A stretch of 64,000 nt of DNA from Chryseobacterium sp. W4I1 (GCF_030816115.1 NZ_JAUSXQ010000001.1:4321001-4385000), one strand, 5' to 3'. Positions 43,487 to 53,113 are shown, counted from the stretch's first letter. The notes: generated by a model not told the origin, from the letters alone. Numbers and translations are program-made.

Positions 43487-46072
43487 TTGGCCAAAACCGT
43501 CCTCAAAAATATATTACAAATTTTAATTATCCTAATTTTTAACAATTTTTTAGCACAGAAAACTCCTGAAAAATTGCCTAAAAATGTGGTTAATGATACT
43601 ATTTCCAAAAAAGATACCATTGTTGTAAAAAAGGAAGCTTTAGATGATGTTCTCCGCACAAAAGCGGATGACCAGCGAAGAGACGTCCCAAAAAAGATGA
43701 CATTCCTGAACAAAAATGCTCAGGTGAAATATCAGGATATGCAGATTGATGCAGACTATATTTCCATCGATGACAATAAAAACCTGATCTACGCCCGCGG
43801 AAAGCAGGATTCCTTAGGAAAGATCATTGAACCCGTAATTACTACACAGGCTGGTAAAAAATACGAAACCAACGAGTTCAGCTATAACACGAAAACAAAA
43901 CAGGCCATCGCTTTTAATGCCAGAACAGAGGAAAGTGAAGGGGTGATCACGGCGCAGAAAACTAAAAAGTATAACGATTCCGTCTTTGCGATGAGGAATG
44001 CAGATTATACGACTGACGAATATTATATCAAGAAAAAAGATACAGCAGCAGATTATTTTATGCGTGCATCCAATATTAAGCTGATCAAGACTAAAGAAAA
44101 ATCACAGATTGTTACGGGTCCTATCCAGATGTACATAGAACAGGTTCCCACGCCTCTTATCATGCCGTTTGCTATTCTTCCATTTTCGAGCAAAAGAGCT
44201 GCCGGTATCCTGATTCCTAGCTTCGGAGAAAGGGAGGACGTAGGGTTTTTCCTGAACGGACTTGGTTATTATCAACCAATCGGCGAACATTTTGACCTGA
44301 AAGTACTTGCTGATATTTATACCAAAGGAAGCTGGAACCTGAGGCCTCAGATGAATTATCTAAAGAAGTATCGCTATTCCGGAACCTTCACGGCAGATAT
44401 AGGAACGATGGTACGAGGAATTAAAGGGCTGGATGATTATACTAAAAACAGCACTTACAGAATTGCCTGGACACACACACAGGATTCCAAATCCAATCCT
44501 TTCCTGACTTTCAGTGCTTCAGTAGATATGGTAAGCACGAAGTTTTATAATAATAATCTTAACAATAATTATATTTTCAACCAGAATGTGCTGAACACCC
44601 AGCAGAATTCAACAGTGACCCTTACCAAAAGATTTTTGAAGCTGCCTATTACCATCACCGGAACGGCATCATACGCACAAAACTTTGCTACAGGACTGGC
44701 AGATCTTCGTCTTCCTCAAATGAATGTGGCGATCAATCAATTTTATCTGTTCAAATCAAAAACAGGTGTAAGACAGGGGCTTCTTGAAAATATTACGGTA
44801 AATACAGGTTTTAACCTTACCAATTTTGTAAACACTCAGGAAAATGAACTTTTTACAAAAGCAATGTGGGATAAAATGCAGACAGGGCTTAAAAATAATA
44901 TCGCTCTGGGAACCAATACAACGGTTGCAAAATATTTTACATTCAGTTTAAGTGCAAATATTGATAATGCCTTAACGACCAAAACACTTAAAAAATATTA
45001 TGACCCTGTAAAGAATGTAGATGTAGATGAGATCCAGAAGAATTTTGCGGGATACTCTACATTTTCTACATCAGCCAGTCTTCAGACAACACTTTACGGA
45101 ATGCTGAAGTTTAAAAAGGGATCTGCTGTGGAAGCGGTAAGACATATGATGACGCCAAGTCTTAGTTTTACCTATTCTCCTGATTTCTCAAGCCCAGGTT
45201 TCGGTTACTATAAAAACTATTATAATGCAGCAGGAGCAATAACGCCCTATTCTATTTTTGAAAAAGGAATTGTTGGAAGTCCGTCAAGCGGTGTGGTAGG
45301 GGCCTTAGGTTTTAATATCGGAAATAATATTGAAATGAAGGTGAAGTCTAAAAGTGACTCTACGGGAGTGAAGAAAATAAAAATCTTTGAATCTCTTAAC
45401 CTTTCCGGGAATTATAACTTCGCAGCTAAAGACCACCCATGGTCAGTATTCAGTATCAACGGACAGTCATCTTTTTTCAATAATAAATTGAGTGTTAATA
45501 CAAGTCTTTCCCTGGATCCTTATAAAATTACTTTTGCACCGGGAGCTACCCAGGGGATAAGAACAGAGCAGTTCGGGTATTTCAGTGTACAGGGATTCAA
45601 TGTACAGTTATCTTATCCTTTGAGCAGCGAGCTCTTCGGCGAAAAAACAGATTATGCTAAAAAATATCCTGCAAAAGGAGAGGTAAGAAATGAGAACTAT
45701 TACTTTGATGATGATAATTATGCTCATTTCGATCAGGCCTGGACATTAAATATCAATGCCAATTATGCATATTCAAAAGGCTTATCTGTACTTGGAAACA
45801 AAATTGCGTCTGTAGGTCTGGATGGAAGCATCAAGCTTACTCCTTACTGGAATATCAACGGAAGTACCCACTTTGACCTTGTGACGAAAGATCTGGCGTA
45901 TACCAGAATAGGATTCTCAAGAGATCAGCGAAGTTTTACCATCAATTTCAACTGGGTTCCTTTCGGACAATATAAAGTGTATGATTTCTTTATCGGGATC
46001 AAGGCCAACATCTTAAGCGACGCGTTGAAGTATAAAGACAGAAGTTTTACGCAGCCTAATGCACCTTTCTAA
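43487..46072 (+). CDS. lptD: LPS-assembly protein LptD (outer-membrane barrel)
   Basis: LptD is the outer-membrane channel that places lipopolysaccharide in the outer leaflet. The start is a TTG: an in-frame TAG lies 3 codons upstream, and the product then begins with a signal peptide (NILQILIILIFNNFLAQ). The OstA-like N-terminal region (YQDMQIDADYISIDDNKNLIYARG, in parts) is followed by PLIMPFAILPF, a recognisable LptD signature, and a barrel of about 600 residues ending GIKANILSDALKYKD. At 861 residues it is in the usual range. RidA follows under its own promoter. Confidence 0.93.
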   Translation: MAKTVLKNILQILIILIFNNFLAQKTPEKLPKNVVNDTISKKDTIVVKKEALDDVLRTKADDQRRDVPKKMTFLNKNAQVKYQDMQIDADYISIDDNKNLIYARGKQDSLGKIIEPVITTQAGKKYETNEFSYNTKTKQAIAFNARTEESEGVITAQKTKKYNDSVFAMRNADYTTDEYYIKKKDTAADYFMRASNIKLIKTKEKSQIVTGPIQMYIEQVPTPLIMPFAILPFSSKRAAGILIPSFGEREDVGFFLNGLGYYQPIGEHFDLKVLADIYTKGSWNLRPQMNYLKKYRYSGTFTADIGTMVRGIKGLDDYTKNSTYRIAWTHTQDSKSNPFLTFSASVDMVSTKFYNNNLNNNYIFNQNVLNTQQNSTVTLTKRFLKLPITITGTASYAQNFATGLADLRLPQMNVAINQFYLFKSKTGVRQGLLENITVNTGFNLTNFVNTQENELFTKAMWDKMQTGLKNNIALGTNTTVAKYFTFSLSANIDNALTTKTLKKYYDPVKNVDVDEIQKNFAGYSTFSTSASLQTTLYGMLKFKKGSAVEAVRHMMTPSLSFTYSPDFSSPGFGYYKNYYNAAGAITPYSIFEKGIVGSPSSGVVGALGFNIGNNIEMKVKSKSDSTGVKKIKIFESLNLSGNYNFAAKDHPWSVFSINGQSSFFNNKLSVNTSLSLDPYKITFAPGATQGIRTEQFGYFSVQGFNVQLSYPLSSELFGEKTDYAKKYPAKGEVRNENYYFDDDNYAHFDQAWTLNINANYAYSKGLSVLGNKIASVGLDGSIKLTPYWNINGSTHFDLVTKDLAYTRIGFSRDQRSFTINFNWVPFGQYKVYDFFIGIKANILSDALKYKDRSFTQPNAPF

Positions 46073-46102
46073 TATCAGATTGACAATTGTAAATATAAAT
46101 TT

Positions 46103-46110
46103 TATATTTG
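46103..46110 (+). promoter_or_regulatory. -7 promoter element (TATATTTG) for ridA
   Basis: TATATTTG matches TAnnTTTG and lies 18 nt before the ridA ATG. A TTG at 46087-46089 is a little close for a -33 element. Confidence 0.5.
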
Positions 46111-46128
46111 CAACCAAAATAAATTCTA

Positions 46129-46509
46129 ATGAAAAATATAATTAACACAGTTAATGCACCTGCAGCCATCGGACCTTATTCACAAGCTAACATGGCTAAC
46201 GGAGTTTTATATATATCAGGACAGATTCCTGTAGATCCGGCAACCGGTAAGCTGGTAGAAGGAATTGAGAAGGAAACACACCAGGTGATGAAAAACCTGG
46301 AAGCAATTCTTACAGAGGCCGGAATGACTTTCAAAAACGTTGTGAAAGCTACTATCTTCCTTAAAAGCATGGACGATTTTGCAGTAATGAATGATATTTA
46401 TGCTTCTTATCTTGATGCAGAAAGTTACCCGGCACGTGAAACCGTACAGGTTTCTTGTCTGCCTAAAAACGTTGACATCGAAATTTCTATGATTGCACAT
46501 CAGGATTAA
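46129..46509 (+). CDS. ridA: RidA family enamine/imine deaminase
   Basis: RidA hydrolyses reactive 2-aminoacrylate and similar enamines to ammonia and keto acids. The 126-residue length is typical. Landmarks are the N-terminal APAAIGPYSQA, the YISGQIPVDP strand, the conserved Arg in YPARETVQVSCLP, and the C-terminal IEISMIA. The stop codon shares one nucleotide with the start of the next gene (TAATG), so the two are translationally coupled. Confidence 0.97.
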   Translation: MKNIINTVNAPAAIGPYSQANMANGVLYISGQIPVDPATGKLVEGIEKETHQVMKNLEAILTEAGMTFKNVVKATIFLKSMDDFAVMNDIYASYLDAESYPARETVQVSCLPKNVDIEISMIAHQD

Positions 46510-46964
46510 TGAATTTTATAAGAAATACAATTGCGGTTCTTGTAGGCCTTGGTATAGCCGGGCTTATTATTACTCTTGGTATAAGAGTTTTTCCGCAATG
46601 GATCACTTTCGAGGCTTTTGCTCCTTTTGAGCACTGGCAGAGATTTCTTTACAGTATGAGAGGCGACAATGCATTTTTCGGTTTTCTGCTGTTTATTTCT
46701 GGCCTTGGAACGACGATTGGGGGAGTTGCTACTGCTCTCATCGTGAAGTATGCTAAAGTGGCCTATGCTATTCTTATAGGCTTTATCATGCTGTTCATTG
46801 CCATGCTGGATGTTATCGTTTTTCCTTATCATCCTACATTTTATAAAATCTCTATTTTCCTTACTTTTTTCCCATTTTCATGGATAGGAGGAAAGATCGT
46901 AGAGGTCATTTATGAGCGGAATAAGAAAAAGAGGATCGCTGAGAAAATGAATAAATCAAAATAA
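46509..46964 (+). CDS. Hypothetical four-helix membrane protein
   Basis: The 151-residue product has about four membrane segments (AVLVGLGIAGLIITLGI, FFGFLLFISGLGTTIGG, AYAILIGFIMLFIAMLDVI, ISIFLTFFPFSWIGG) and a short Lys-rich C-terminal tail. No family is recognised. Its start overlaps the ridA stop by one base, so translation is coupled and both belong to one transcript, ending at the hairpin at 46971. Confidence 0.72.
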   Translation: MNFIRNTIAVLVGLGIAGLIITLGIRVFPQWITFEAFAPFEHWQRFLYSMRGDNAFFGFLLFISGLGTTIGGVATALIVKYAKVAYAILIGFIMLFIAMLDVIVFPYHPTFYKISIFLTFFPFSWIGGKIVEVIYERNKKKRIAEKMNKSK

Positions 46965-46970
46965 AAAAAA

Positions 46971-46987
46971 CGCTGCAATTTGCAGCG
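46971..46987. terminator. Bidirectional terminator between convergent genes
   Basis: CGCTGCA (46971-46977) pairs with TGCAGCG (46981-46987), flanked by A8 on the left and T6 on the right, so it can serve both the ridA operon and the HtrA gene. Confidence 0.88.
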
Positions 46988-47024
46988 TTTTTTGTTGATA
47001 TGAAAAGACTGTTGTCTCTGTTTA

Positions 47025-48548
47025 TTAAGGCATTTTAAATCCTTTGGTATAGATTCTTCCGTAGTCGTCCACAAATTTCACCTGTACATTTCCCTGGTAT
47101 TTATCCAGAATCTTTTCTACATCTTTCTGTGAATTCACCGGCTTACCGTTGATCTCAATAATGATATAATTATCTACAATCCCGATCTTCGCCATTTCAC
47201 TTCCTTCACTTACATTTTTAGCAACAACACCACTGTTTAATCCGTATTCTGTTTTGAATTTCTCGGTAAGCGGATCAAAATCTGCCCCGATTTTTTCAGT
47301 AATGCTCAGGTCGTCTTTTGTTCTTGTAGTTGTTCCGCCTTTCTGATCTTTAAGCGTTACCGTCGTCGTCGTTTCCTTGCCGTTTCTTGTATAAGTCACC
47401 TGTACTTTATCACCAGGTCGCTTGCTTCCGATAGACATAGAAAGATCAGCAAAATCTGTAATTTCGTAGTTATCTATTTTAGTAATAATATCACCTTTTT
47501 TCAGACCTGCATCCTCGGCGCCACTTTTATCTCCAAACCCTGTTACATAAACTCCAGAACCTGCTTTAATAGTGGTTTTATATTGCTGATTATATGCTGC
47601 AACCTGCTGATCATTAGATAAATCTAAAGAAGAAACACCTAAGAATCCTCTTTGTACAATCCCAAATTTCTTGATATCTTCAACGATCTTTCTTGCTAAA
47701 TTAGATGGAACCGCAAATCCGTAACCCTGATAATATCCTGTAGTAGACTGGATCGCAGAGTTGATCCCAATAAGATCACCATTAACGTTGACCAGTGCAC
47801 CTCCGGAGTTACCCGGGTTGATGGCCGCATCAGTTTGAATAAAACTTTCAATAGGGTTGGTTGCTTTCCCTTGGCCTCCTAAGATGCCTATTCCTCTACC
47901 TTTAGCAGAAACAATCCCGGCCGTTACTGTAGAGTTTAATCCAAGTGGATTTCCTACAGCGAGTACCCATTGTCCCACTTCTATATTATCAGAATTGGCA
48001 AAATTTAAATAAGGGAGACCTTTTTCTTCTATCTTTAATAAGGAAATATCTGTATTGGGATCCGTTCCTACAAGCGTTGCGATGTAAGATTTCTTATTGC
48101 TCAGTACAACTTCCAGTTTATTGGCTCCGGCCACAACGTGGTTGTTCGAGATAATGTATCCGTCCGGAGAAATAATTACACCAGATCCCATTCCTGAAGG
48201 CATATTGTCAGGCATCTGCTTCTGTCTTTGTTGTCCTCTTCCTCCAAAAGGATCTCCGAAGAAGAAATCAAACATATCCTGTTCTGAAGCTCTGCTTGTT
48301 GATCTACTTTGATAATTTTTAATAGTTACCACGGCAGGAACCGTAGTTTTTGATGCTTTCACGAAATCATCACCTACAACTCCTGTATTCATTCCTACGA
48401 ATGAGGTATTGGGCGCAGCTGCTGTGAAAAAAGACTGGTCCCCATTATTGGAATGCTGACCGAAATATTGTATTGTCCCAACGGTAGTAGCTCCGGAGAC
48501 AACTCCCACCACTGCAAATGGTAATAGTTTTTTTAAAGTATTCTTCAT
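47025..48548 (-). CDS. HtrA/Deg-type periplasmic serine protease
   Basis: This exported protease removes damaged envelope proteins. A signal segment (LLPFAVVGVVSGATTVGTI) is followed by the trypsin-like domain with the catalytic triad: His in GYIISNNHVV, Asp in TDISLLKI and Ser in NPGNSGGALV. Two PDZ domains follow (GVYVTGFGDKSGAEDAGLK, then a second after GLNSGVVAKNVS). The 507-residue length is normal for Deg proteins. A -7 box TAAATTTG lies on the minus strand at 48594-48601. Confidence 0.95.
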   Translation of the reverse strand: MKNTLKKLLPFAVVGVVSGATTVGTIQYFGQHSNNGDQSFFTAAAPNTSFVGMNTGVVGDDFVKASKTTVPAVVTIKNYQSRSTSRASEQDMFDFFFGDPFGGRGQQRQKQMPDNMPSGMGSGVIISPDGYIISNNHVVAGANKLEVVLSNKKSYIATLVGTDPNTDISLLKIEEKGLPYLNFANSDNIEVGQWVLAVGNPLGLNSTVTAGIVSAKGRGIGILGGQGKATNPIESFIQTDAAINPGNSGGALVNVNGDLIGINSAIQSTTGYYQGYGFAVPSNLARKIVEDIKKFGIVQRGFLGVSSLDLSNDQQVAAYNQQYKTTIKAGSGVYVTGFGDKSGAEDAGLKKGDIITKIDNYEITDFADLSMSIGSKRPGDKVQVTYTRNGKETTTTVTLKDQKGGTTTRTKDDLSITEKIGADFDPLTEKFKTEYGLNSGVVAKNVSEGSEMAKIGIVDNYIIIEINGKPVNSQKDVEKILDKYQGNVQVKFVDDYGRIYTKGFKMP

Positions 48549-48593
48549 TGTATATCTTTCTTTTTATTTTATTATTAATTGTTCTATACTAAG

Positions 48594-48864
48594 CAAATTT
48601 AATGCTAAATAAGTAGTCAGTTATTATGTGATGTTTCAATTTTAACTAAAATTTAACGGCTATTATGTCATTTTATACATTATGTCATAATCATGGACTC
48701 TGTATTAACACAACTTAAAAAAAAATTAAATTAAAAATGTGACATTTTGTACTTGAAGAAAGTAAAAGTTACGACAATTAATCCTAAGTCTGCCACTTAT
48801 CTTATCTATTCCTTTATTGTGATTTTTCTCATCAATGAGCACAATTGAAAAATGAGTATCTTTG
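48594..48864. promoter_or_regulatory. Divergent promoter region between the HtrA gene and trhO
   Basis: The 350-nt gap (48549-48898) has a minus-strand TAAATTTG at 48594-48601 for the protease and a plus-strand TATCTTTG at 48857-48864 for trhO. Between them lie repeated TATGTCATTTTATACATTATGTC-type segments, which could bind a regulator. No RNA gene is seen. Confidence 0.5.
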
Positions 48865-48898
48865 CAGAAATATTTTTCTCACTTAAAACGTTTATAGC

Positions 48899-50260
48899 AT
48901 GCAACTGTATAACACCTTAAGCGCAGAAGAAAGAGCTCAGCTTATTGATGAAGCCGGTAAGGAACGCCTTACATTATCTTTCTATGCGTATGCCAAAATT
49001 GAAGATCCCAAAAAATTTCGCGACGAATTATTTATAGCCTGGAATGCACTGGATGCACTTGGCCGTATTTATGTTGCCCATGAAGGTATCAATGCTCAGA
49101 TGAGTGTTCCTGCGGATCAGTTTGAAGCATTTAGAAATACATTGGAAGTTTACGACTTTATGAAAGGCATCCGCTTAAATGTAGCGGTTGATCAGGACGA
49201 TTATTCCTTTTTGAAACTAACGATAAAAGTAAGACATAAAATTGTTGCTGACGGCTTGAATGATGAATCTTTCGATGTTACCAATAAAGGAATTCACTTA
49301 AAAGCGCAGGAATTCAATAACCTGTTGGAAGACCCTAATACCATTGTGGTAGATTTTAGAAATCACTATGAAAGTGAAGTAGGCCATTTTGAAGGTGCCA
49401 TTACTCCTGATGTAGAAAATTTCAGAGAAAGTTTACCTATCATCAACGAAAAATTACAGGATTTCAAAGAAGATAAGAACCTTTTAATGTACTGTACAGG
49501 TGGAATTCGTTGTGAAAAAGCCAGTGCTTACTTCAAGCATCAGGGTTTTAAAAATGTTTACCAATTGGAAGGCGGAATTATTGAATACACCCGCCAGATT
49601 AAAGAAGAAGGCATAAAAAGTAAATTCATCGGTAAAAACTTTGTATTTGATCACAGGTTAGGAGAGCGGATCACAGACGATATTATTGCTCAATGTCATC
49701 AGTGTGGCAAGCCTTGTGACAACCATACCAACTGTGCTAATGATGCCTGTCATTTATTGTTTATACAATGTGACGAATGTAAAACAGCAATGGAAAATTG
49801 TTGTTCTACAGAATGTTTAGAAACGATTCACTTACCTTTAGCGGAACAATTAAGCCTAAGAAAAGGATTGCAGGTTGGAAATAAGGTTTTTAGAAAAGGA
49901 AAATCTGAGGCTCTGAAATTTAAAAATTCAGGAGAATTGCCGGACGCGCCTTTAGCAAAAGTTGAAACAAAAAATATTCGTAAGAAAATAGCGGTAAAGA
50001 AAGTGCTGGTTGGAAAGGCAGAACATTATTATACAAAATCACAAATTGCTCAGTTTTTAATTGAAAACAAAGAACTTTCAGTCGGTGATAAAGTGTTGAT
50101 TTCAGGACCTACAACCGGTGAACAGGAAGTTGAGATCACTGAAATTTTCGCTAATGGAAAACCCTGTGAAACGGCTAAAAAAGGAGATCAGATTACTTTT
50201 GAACTTCCATTTAGAGTTCGTTTGTCTGACAAATTATATAAAATTATCCAACCTTCTTAA
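48899..50260 (+). CDS. trhO: tRNA uridine(34) hydroxylase TrhO with extra C-terminal domain
   Basis: TrhO (rhodanese family, YceA) makes 5-hydroxyuridine at tRNA position 34 using oxygen. The N-terminal part (FYAYAKIEDP, VAHEGINAQMS) and the rhodanese domain are typical, with the catalytic Cys199 in YCTGGIRCEKA. Two further Cys-rich groups follow (CHQCGKPCDNHTNCANDACH in parts, then CDECKTAMENCCS). Residues about 330-453 are extra compared with the 350-residue E. coli protein: YTKSQIAQFL, GDKVLISGPTTG and LPFRVRLSDKLYKI resemble the C-terminal barrel of U32 peptidase family proteins. Start chosen at ATG 48899. Confidence 0.9.
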   Translation: MQLYNTLSAEERAQLIDEAGKERLTLSFYAYAKIEDPKKFRDELFIAWNALDALGRIYVAHEGINAQMSVPADQFEAFRNTLEVYDFMKGIRLNVAVDQDDYSFLKLTIKVRHKIVADGLNDESFDVTNKGIHLKAQEFNNLLEDPNTIVVDFRNHYESEVGHFEGAITPDVENFRESLPIINEKLQDFKEDKNLLMYCTGGIRCEKASAYFKHQGFKNVYQLEGGIIEYTRQIKEEGIKSKFIGKNFVFDHRLGERITDDIIAQCHQCGKPCDNHTNCANDACHLLFIQCDECKTAMENCCSTECLETIHLPLAEQLSLRKGLQVGNKVFRKGKSEALKFKNSGELPDAPLAKVETKNIRKKIAVKKVLVGKAEHYYTKSQIAQFLIENKELSVGDKVLISGPTTGEQEVEITEIFANGKPCETAKKGDQITFELPFRVRLSDKLYKIIQPS

Positions 50261-50274
50261 AACGCATCATAAGT

Positions 50275-50850
50275 ATGCTGAAAGCTGAGCTTAGGAAAAA
50301 ATATATGCAAAAAAGAAAAGCCTTGTCCAATGATGAGGCTTTCCTGTTATCTGAAAAAATATTGGACAACTTTCTGGGCCGTTTTAAACCTGAGAAAGGG
50401 CAGAAGATACACCTATTTATGCCAATAAGGAAATTTAATGAGATCCATACCGGGATTTTTATTGATGCTTTTTTAAACAAAAACATTCAGGTATTTGTGC
50501 CTAAGGTTGTTGAAAATGATCTGATCTCAGTGCAAATTGATAAAAATTCAGTATTTGAAACCAGCAGCTGGGGAATTGAGGAACCGGTTTCCCATGAAGA
50601 TTCAGGAGAACTTCAATTTGATTATGTGATCACTCCTTTGTTATACTGTGACCACAATGGCAACAGAATAGGTTACGGAAAAGGGTTTTATGATGCATTT
50701 TTCCGGAGTATATCTGCATCTTGCCAAAAAATTGGCGTCAATTACTTCAGTCCTGATGAAAATATCGATGATGTCTGGGAAAATGATATTCCTTTAGATT
50801 ATCTCGTAACGCCTACAGAAGTGGTATCTTTTTTCAAAGGAGCAGAGTAG
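50275..50850 (+). CDS. 5-formyltetrahydrofolate cyclo-ligase
   Basis: This ATP-dependent enzyme turns 5-formyl-THF into 5,10-methenyl-THF. The 191-residue length fits. The N-terminal LRKKYMQKRKALS, the PKVVEND strand and the NRIGYGKGFYDAFF active-site loop are clear. It lies 14 nt after trhO. Its last 52 nt overlap the convergent lipoprotein gene on the other strand, an unusually large overlap, though both frames look real. Confidence 0.95.
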   Translation: MLKAELRKKYMQKRKALSNDEAFLLSEKILDNFLGRFKPEKGQKIHLFMPIRKFNEIHTGIFIDAFLNKNIQVFVPKVVENDLISVQIDKNSVFETSSWGIEEPVSHEDSGELQFDYVITPLLYCDHNGNRIGYGKGFYDAFFRSISASCQKIGVNYFSPDENIDDVWENDIPLDYLVTPTEVVSFFKGAE

Positions 50851-51380
50851 AAGTCCAGGAAATAGAATTTAAATTCTTTCTTAATCATCGGGGTCGACAT
50901 TAGAATATACTGAGCATTTTTCTCAAAGGCTCCCAATGATTTATTTTTTTCATCGAAATATTCTACATTAAATCTGGCATAATCCAAAGTGTCCTTTTTA
51001 TAGAATTCTTTATAAACATTCAGGCTGTTTACCTTTACAGACTTCACTTTCAGACTATCTAATTCTCTGAACAGGTTTTTGAACGTCAGAGAATCCGGTT
51101 TATGGAAATAGCTTTCCATTTGAGAATAAATAAACGTATCGACCTCCGTATTTCTTTTTCCGGACAGGTATAGCGTAGAAAGGTCCAGAAGTTCCTGTAC
51201 TTTCTGCTTGGTAATAGAGTTGATGGCCTGCATACTATCCATCTGAACAACAGGATAACTTCTTACGTTGTTGCTGTTTCTCAGGGTGTCCAGATCGCTT
51301 ATTTCCGTCTTTTTATTATTGCAGGAAACAAATGCTAAAAAAAGTACGGTGAACATTAAAAACTTATTTATTCTCTTCAT
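50799..51380 (-). CDS. Putative lipoprotein
   Basis: The 193-residue product starts best at the ATG at 51380 (MKRINKFLMF). Its lipobox is VSCNNK. The mature part is helical and charged (LFRELDSLKVKSVKVNSLN, in parts) with a strand end MSTPMIKKEFKFYFL. No family is recognised. The start overlaps the end of the broken regulator gene at 51364 by 17 nt, so the two are in one operon. Its 3' end overlaps the convergent cyclo-ligase gene by 52 nt. Confidence 0.7.
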   Translation of the reverse strand: MKRINKFLMFTVLFLAFVSCNNKKTEISDLDTLRNSNNVRSYPVVQMDSMQAINSITKQKVQELLDLSTLYLSGKRNTEVDTFIYSQMESYFHKPDSLTFKNLFRELDSLKVKSVKVNSLNVYKEFYKKDTLDYARFNVEYFDEKNKSLGAFEKNAQYILMSTPMIKKEFKFYFLDFYSAPLKKDTTSVGVTR

Positions 51381-52534
51381 CTGTAGATGCAATTTTAAAT
51401 TTGATAGATATGATTTTTCCTTTAATGTCTTTCTTCATTTCTATAACATTCAGGTTTTTTAGTGAAGTGGTAGGTGTTGTTACCAAAGTGATGTATTTCT
51501 GTTTATCAAGTCTTTCTATGCCGTAGGTTTTGTTGTCATAGACCTGATAAATAACCGCACTATTGCTTATTAAATTTTCAAGTTGATTTCTCTTCTGCCT
51601 GATCAGTTCCGGGCTTCCATTGGCATCTTTTACAGAAAAGTAATTGACTGCCATTTTATAATCATCGGGTTTCAGTTCTATCATTTCTTCTTCCGGGGCG
51701 TTCTCCAGGTTTCTGTTCACCTCAAGGTACTCGTAGAAAGGTGCGCTGATCTGCATTTTGATATTTTTATCTTTCGTGGAATAATAAAAACACTCGCCTG
51801 GCTTTATTTTATAGAGGAGGGGAGATTCGTTTTCTTTGATCACCCTTATTTCAAGTGTATTGATCACAGAAACACCACGGTCCTTATCCGTAAAACAGTA
51901 TTTATAAGTTTTGGAAAAAATTTCGTCTTTAAAACCAAGAACCCCGGTAATAGCAATTAATTAATATAGAAGTAACCATTACCCATGCATTTTTTTTGAA
52001 GAAATTTTTCTTAGCTGCAATAGGTTGTATTTGGTTGTCGTATGTTGTAATTGATTTTTGCGTATTTAGTTGATTATCAGTATTTGATTTTTGTAAATCA
52101 ATATTTTCCTGAGGCTGAAATTCAATTTTTTTGGCAGGAATTTCAGTTTTTTGAATTTCCGGTGCATTGGAAACTGTTTTTTCCAGTTCCTGGATTTCTT
52201 CAGTATCAGAATCTTCATTTTCCTGAAGCAATTCACCTGCAAAAAGATGCTGTTTCTTAAAGTCATACCATGAGTCGTATCCAGCATAAATACTCAATAA
52301 GTTGAGCATATCTATTCTGGGTAATTTGGTAACCGGTGAAGTTTTGAAATAGGTGTAAAACGACTTTTCACTGATGTTGCCTTTGGCTTTTTTGCGAAGG
52401 TCTTCCTGGAAATATATAATATCTATCCCCTTCCATTTTGAAATATCATCATAGGAAGGAGTAGATTCTTTTAAATATTCTGCCTGAACGTCTTTTTTCA
52501 GCTGTTCAAAATGCAATAGATCTAAATCTGTCAA
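51364..52534 (-). pseudogene. Putative membrane-anchored regulator split by a 4-bp duplication
   Basis: Two frames (51929-52534 and 51364-51867) together form one protein of about 388 residues starting at TTG 52534. The N-terminal part has a putative DNA-binding-like module (ISEKSFYTYFKTSPVTKL, LNLLSIYAGYDSW). A Gln/Asn-rich linker leads to a membrane segment that reads WVMVTSILI and, in the second frame, AIAITGVLGF. The periplasmic part starts FSKTYKYCFTDKD. A tandem duplication of the four bases TAAT near 51953-51967 causes the shift; removing one copy joins both frames exactly. The anchored-regulator role is a guess from the layout. Confidence 0.75.
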
Positions 52535-52715
52535 TTTTTATTAAATAATTAAATTGTTGATTATCAGCTTTATTTATTTGTAAAACTATTTTACAAATGT
52601 ATTACAATTATTTTTCATAAACAACTTTTGTATCTGGTCTACCTTTGTCTTGTTCAAATAACAGAACAGAAAGAAATTTATAAAACAATATTAACAAAAT
52701 TAAATTTAATTTATT

Positions 52716-53057
52716 ATGAAAAAGTCATTATTCGTAGCTGCTATCGCTGCAATCTCTCTAGTTGCTTGTAAAAAAACTGAAGCTACTTCTACTGAAGGAG
52801 CAACTGATTCTGCTGCTGCTAACGTAGCTGATTCTGCTGCTGTAGTTTCTGATTCTGCTGCTAAAGTAATCGATTCTGCTGCTACTACTGCTGTAAGCGC
52901 TACTAAAGATGCTGCTGCTGCTACAACTGCTGCTGGTGCTGATGCTGCTAAAGACGCTGCTAAAGGAGCTGCTGATGCTGCTAAAGGAGCTGCTGACGCT
53001 GCTAAAGATGCTGCTAAAGGAGCTGCTGATGCTGCTAAAGATGCTGCTAAGAAATAA
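52716..53057 (+). CDS. Ala-rich repetitive lipoprotein
   Basis: The 113-residue product has a lipoprotein signal (AAISLVACKKTE). The mature part is an almost pure repeat of short units: first DSAA with TATS/VAD spacers, then AAKDAAKGAAD-type units to the C-terminus. It has very few aromatic residues and would form long amphipathic helices, like LEA-type or periplasmic spacer proteins. The underlying DNA is a degenerate GCTGCTAAAGAT repeat, prone to length change by slippage. No function is known. A clear hairpin terminator follows. Confidence 0.75.
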   Translation: MKKSLFVAAIAAISLVACKKTEATSTEGATDSAAANVADSAAVVSDSAAKVIDSAATTAVSATKDAAAATTAAGADAAKDAAKGAADAAKGAADAAKDAAKGAADAAKDAAKK

Positions 53058-53078
53058 TTCTAGCATAAGCTTAACAAT

Positions 53079-53113
53079 AAAAGAACCGTTTCACCTAGTG
53101 AGACGGTTCTTTT
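53079..53113 (+). terminator. Rho-independent terminator of the Ala-rich lipoprotein gene
   Basis: AAAAGAACCGTTTCAC (53079-53094) pairs with 53098-53113, a 16-bp stem with one G-U and a 3-nt loop, ending in a short T tract. Confidence 0.88.

Noticed and set aside
52716..53057. Repeats here considered as a CRISPR array
   Set aside because: They are short in-frame codon repeats with no spacers of constant length and no cas genes in the window.
52758..53066. Minus-strand Ser-rich open frame opposite the Ala-rich lipoprotein
   Set aside because: It is produced by the GCT repeat read backwards; it has no promoter or ribosome-binding context.
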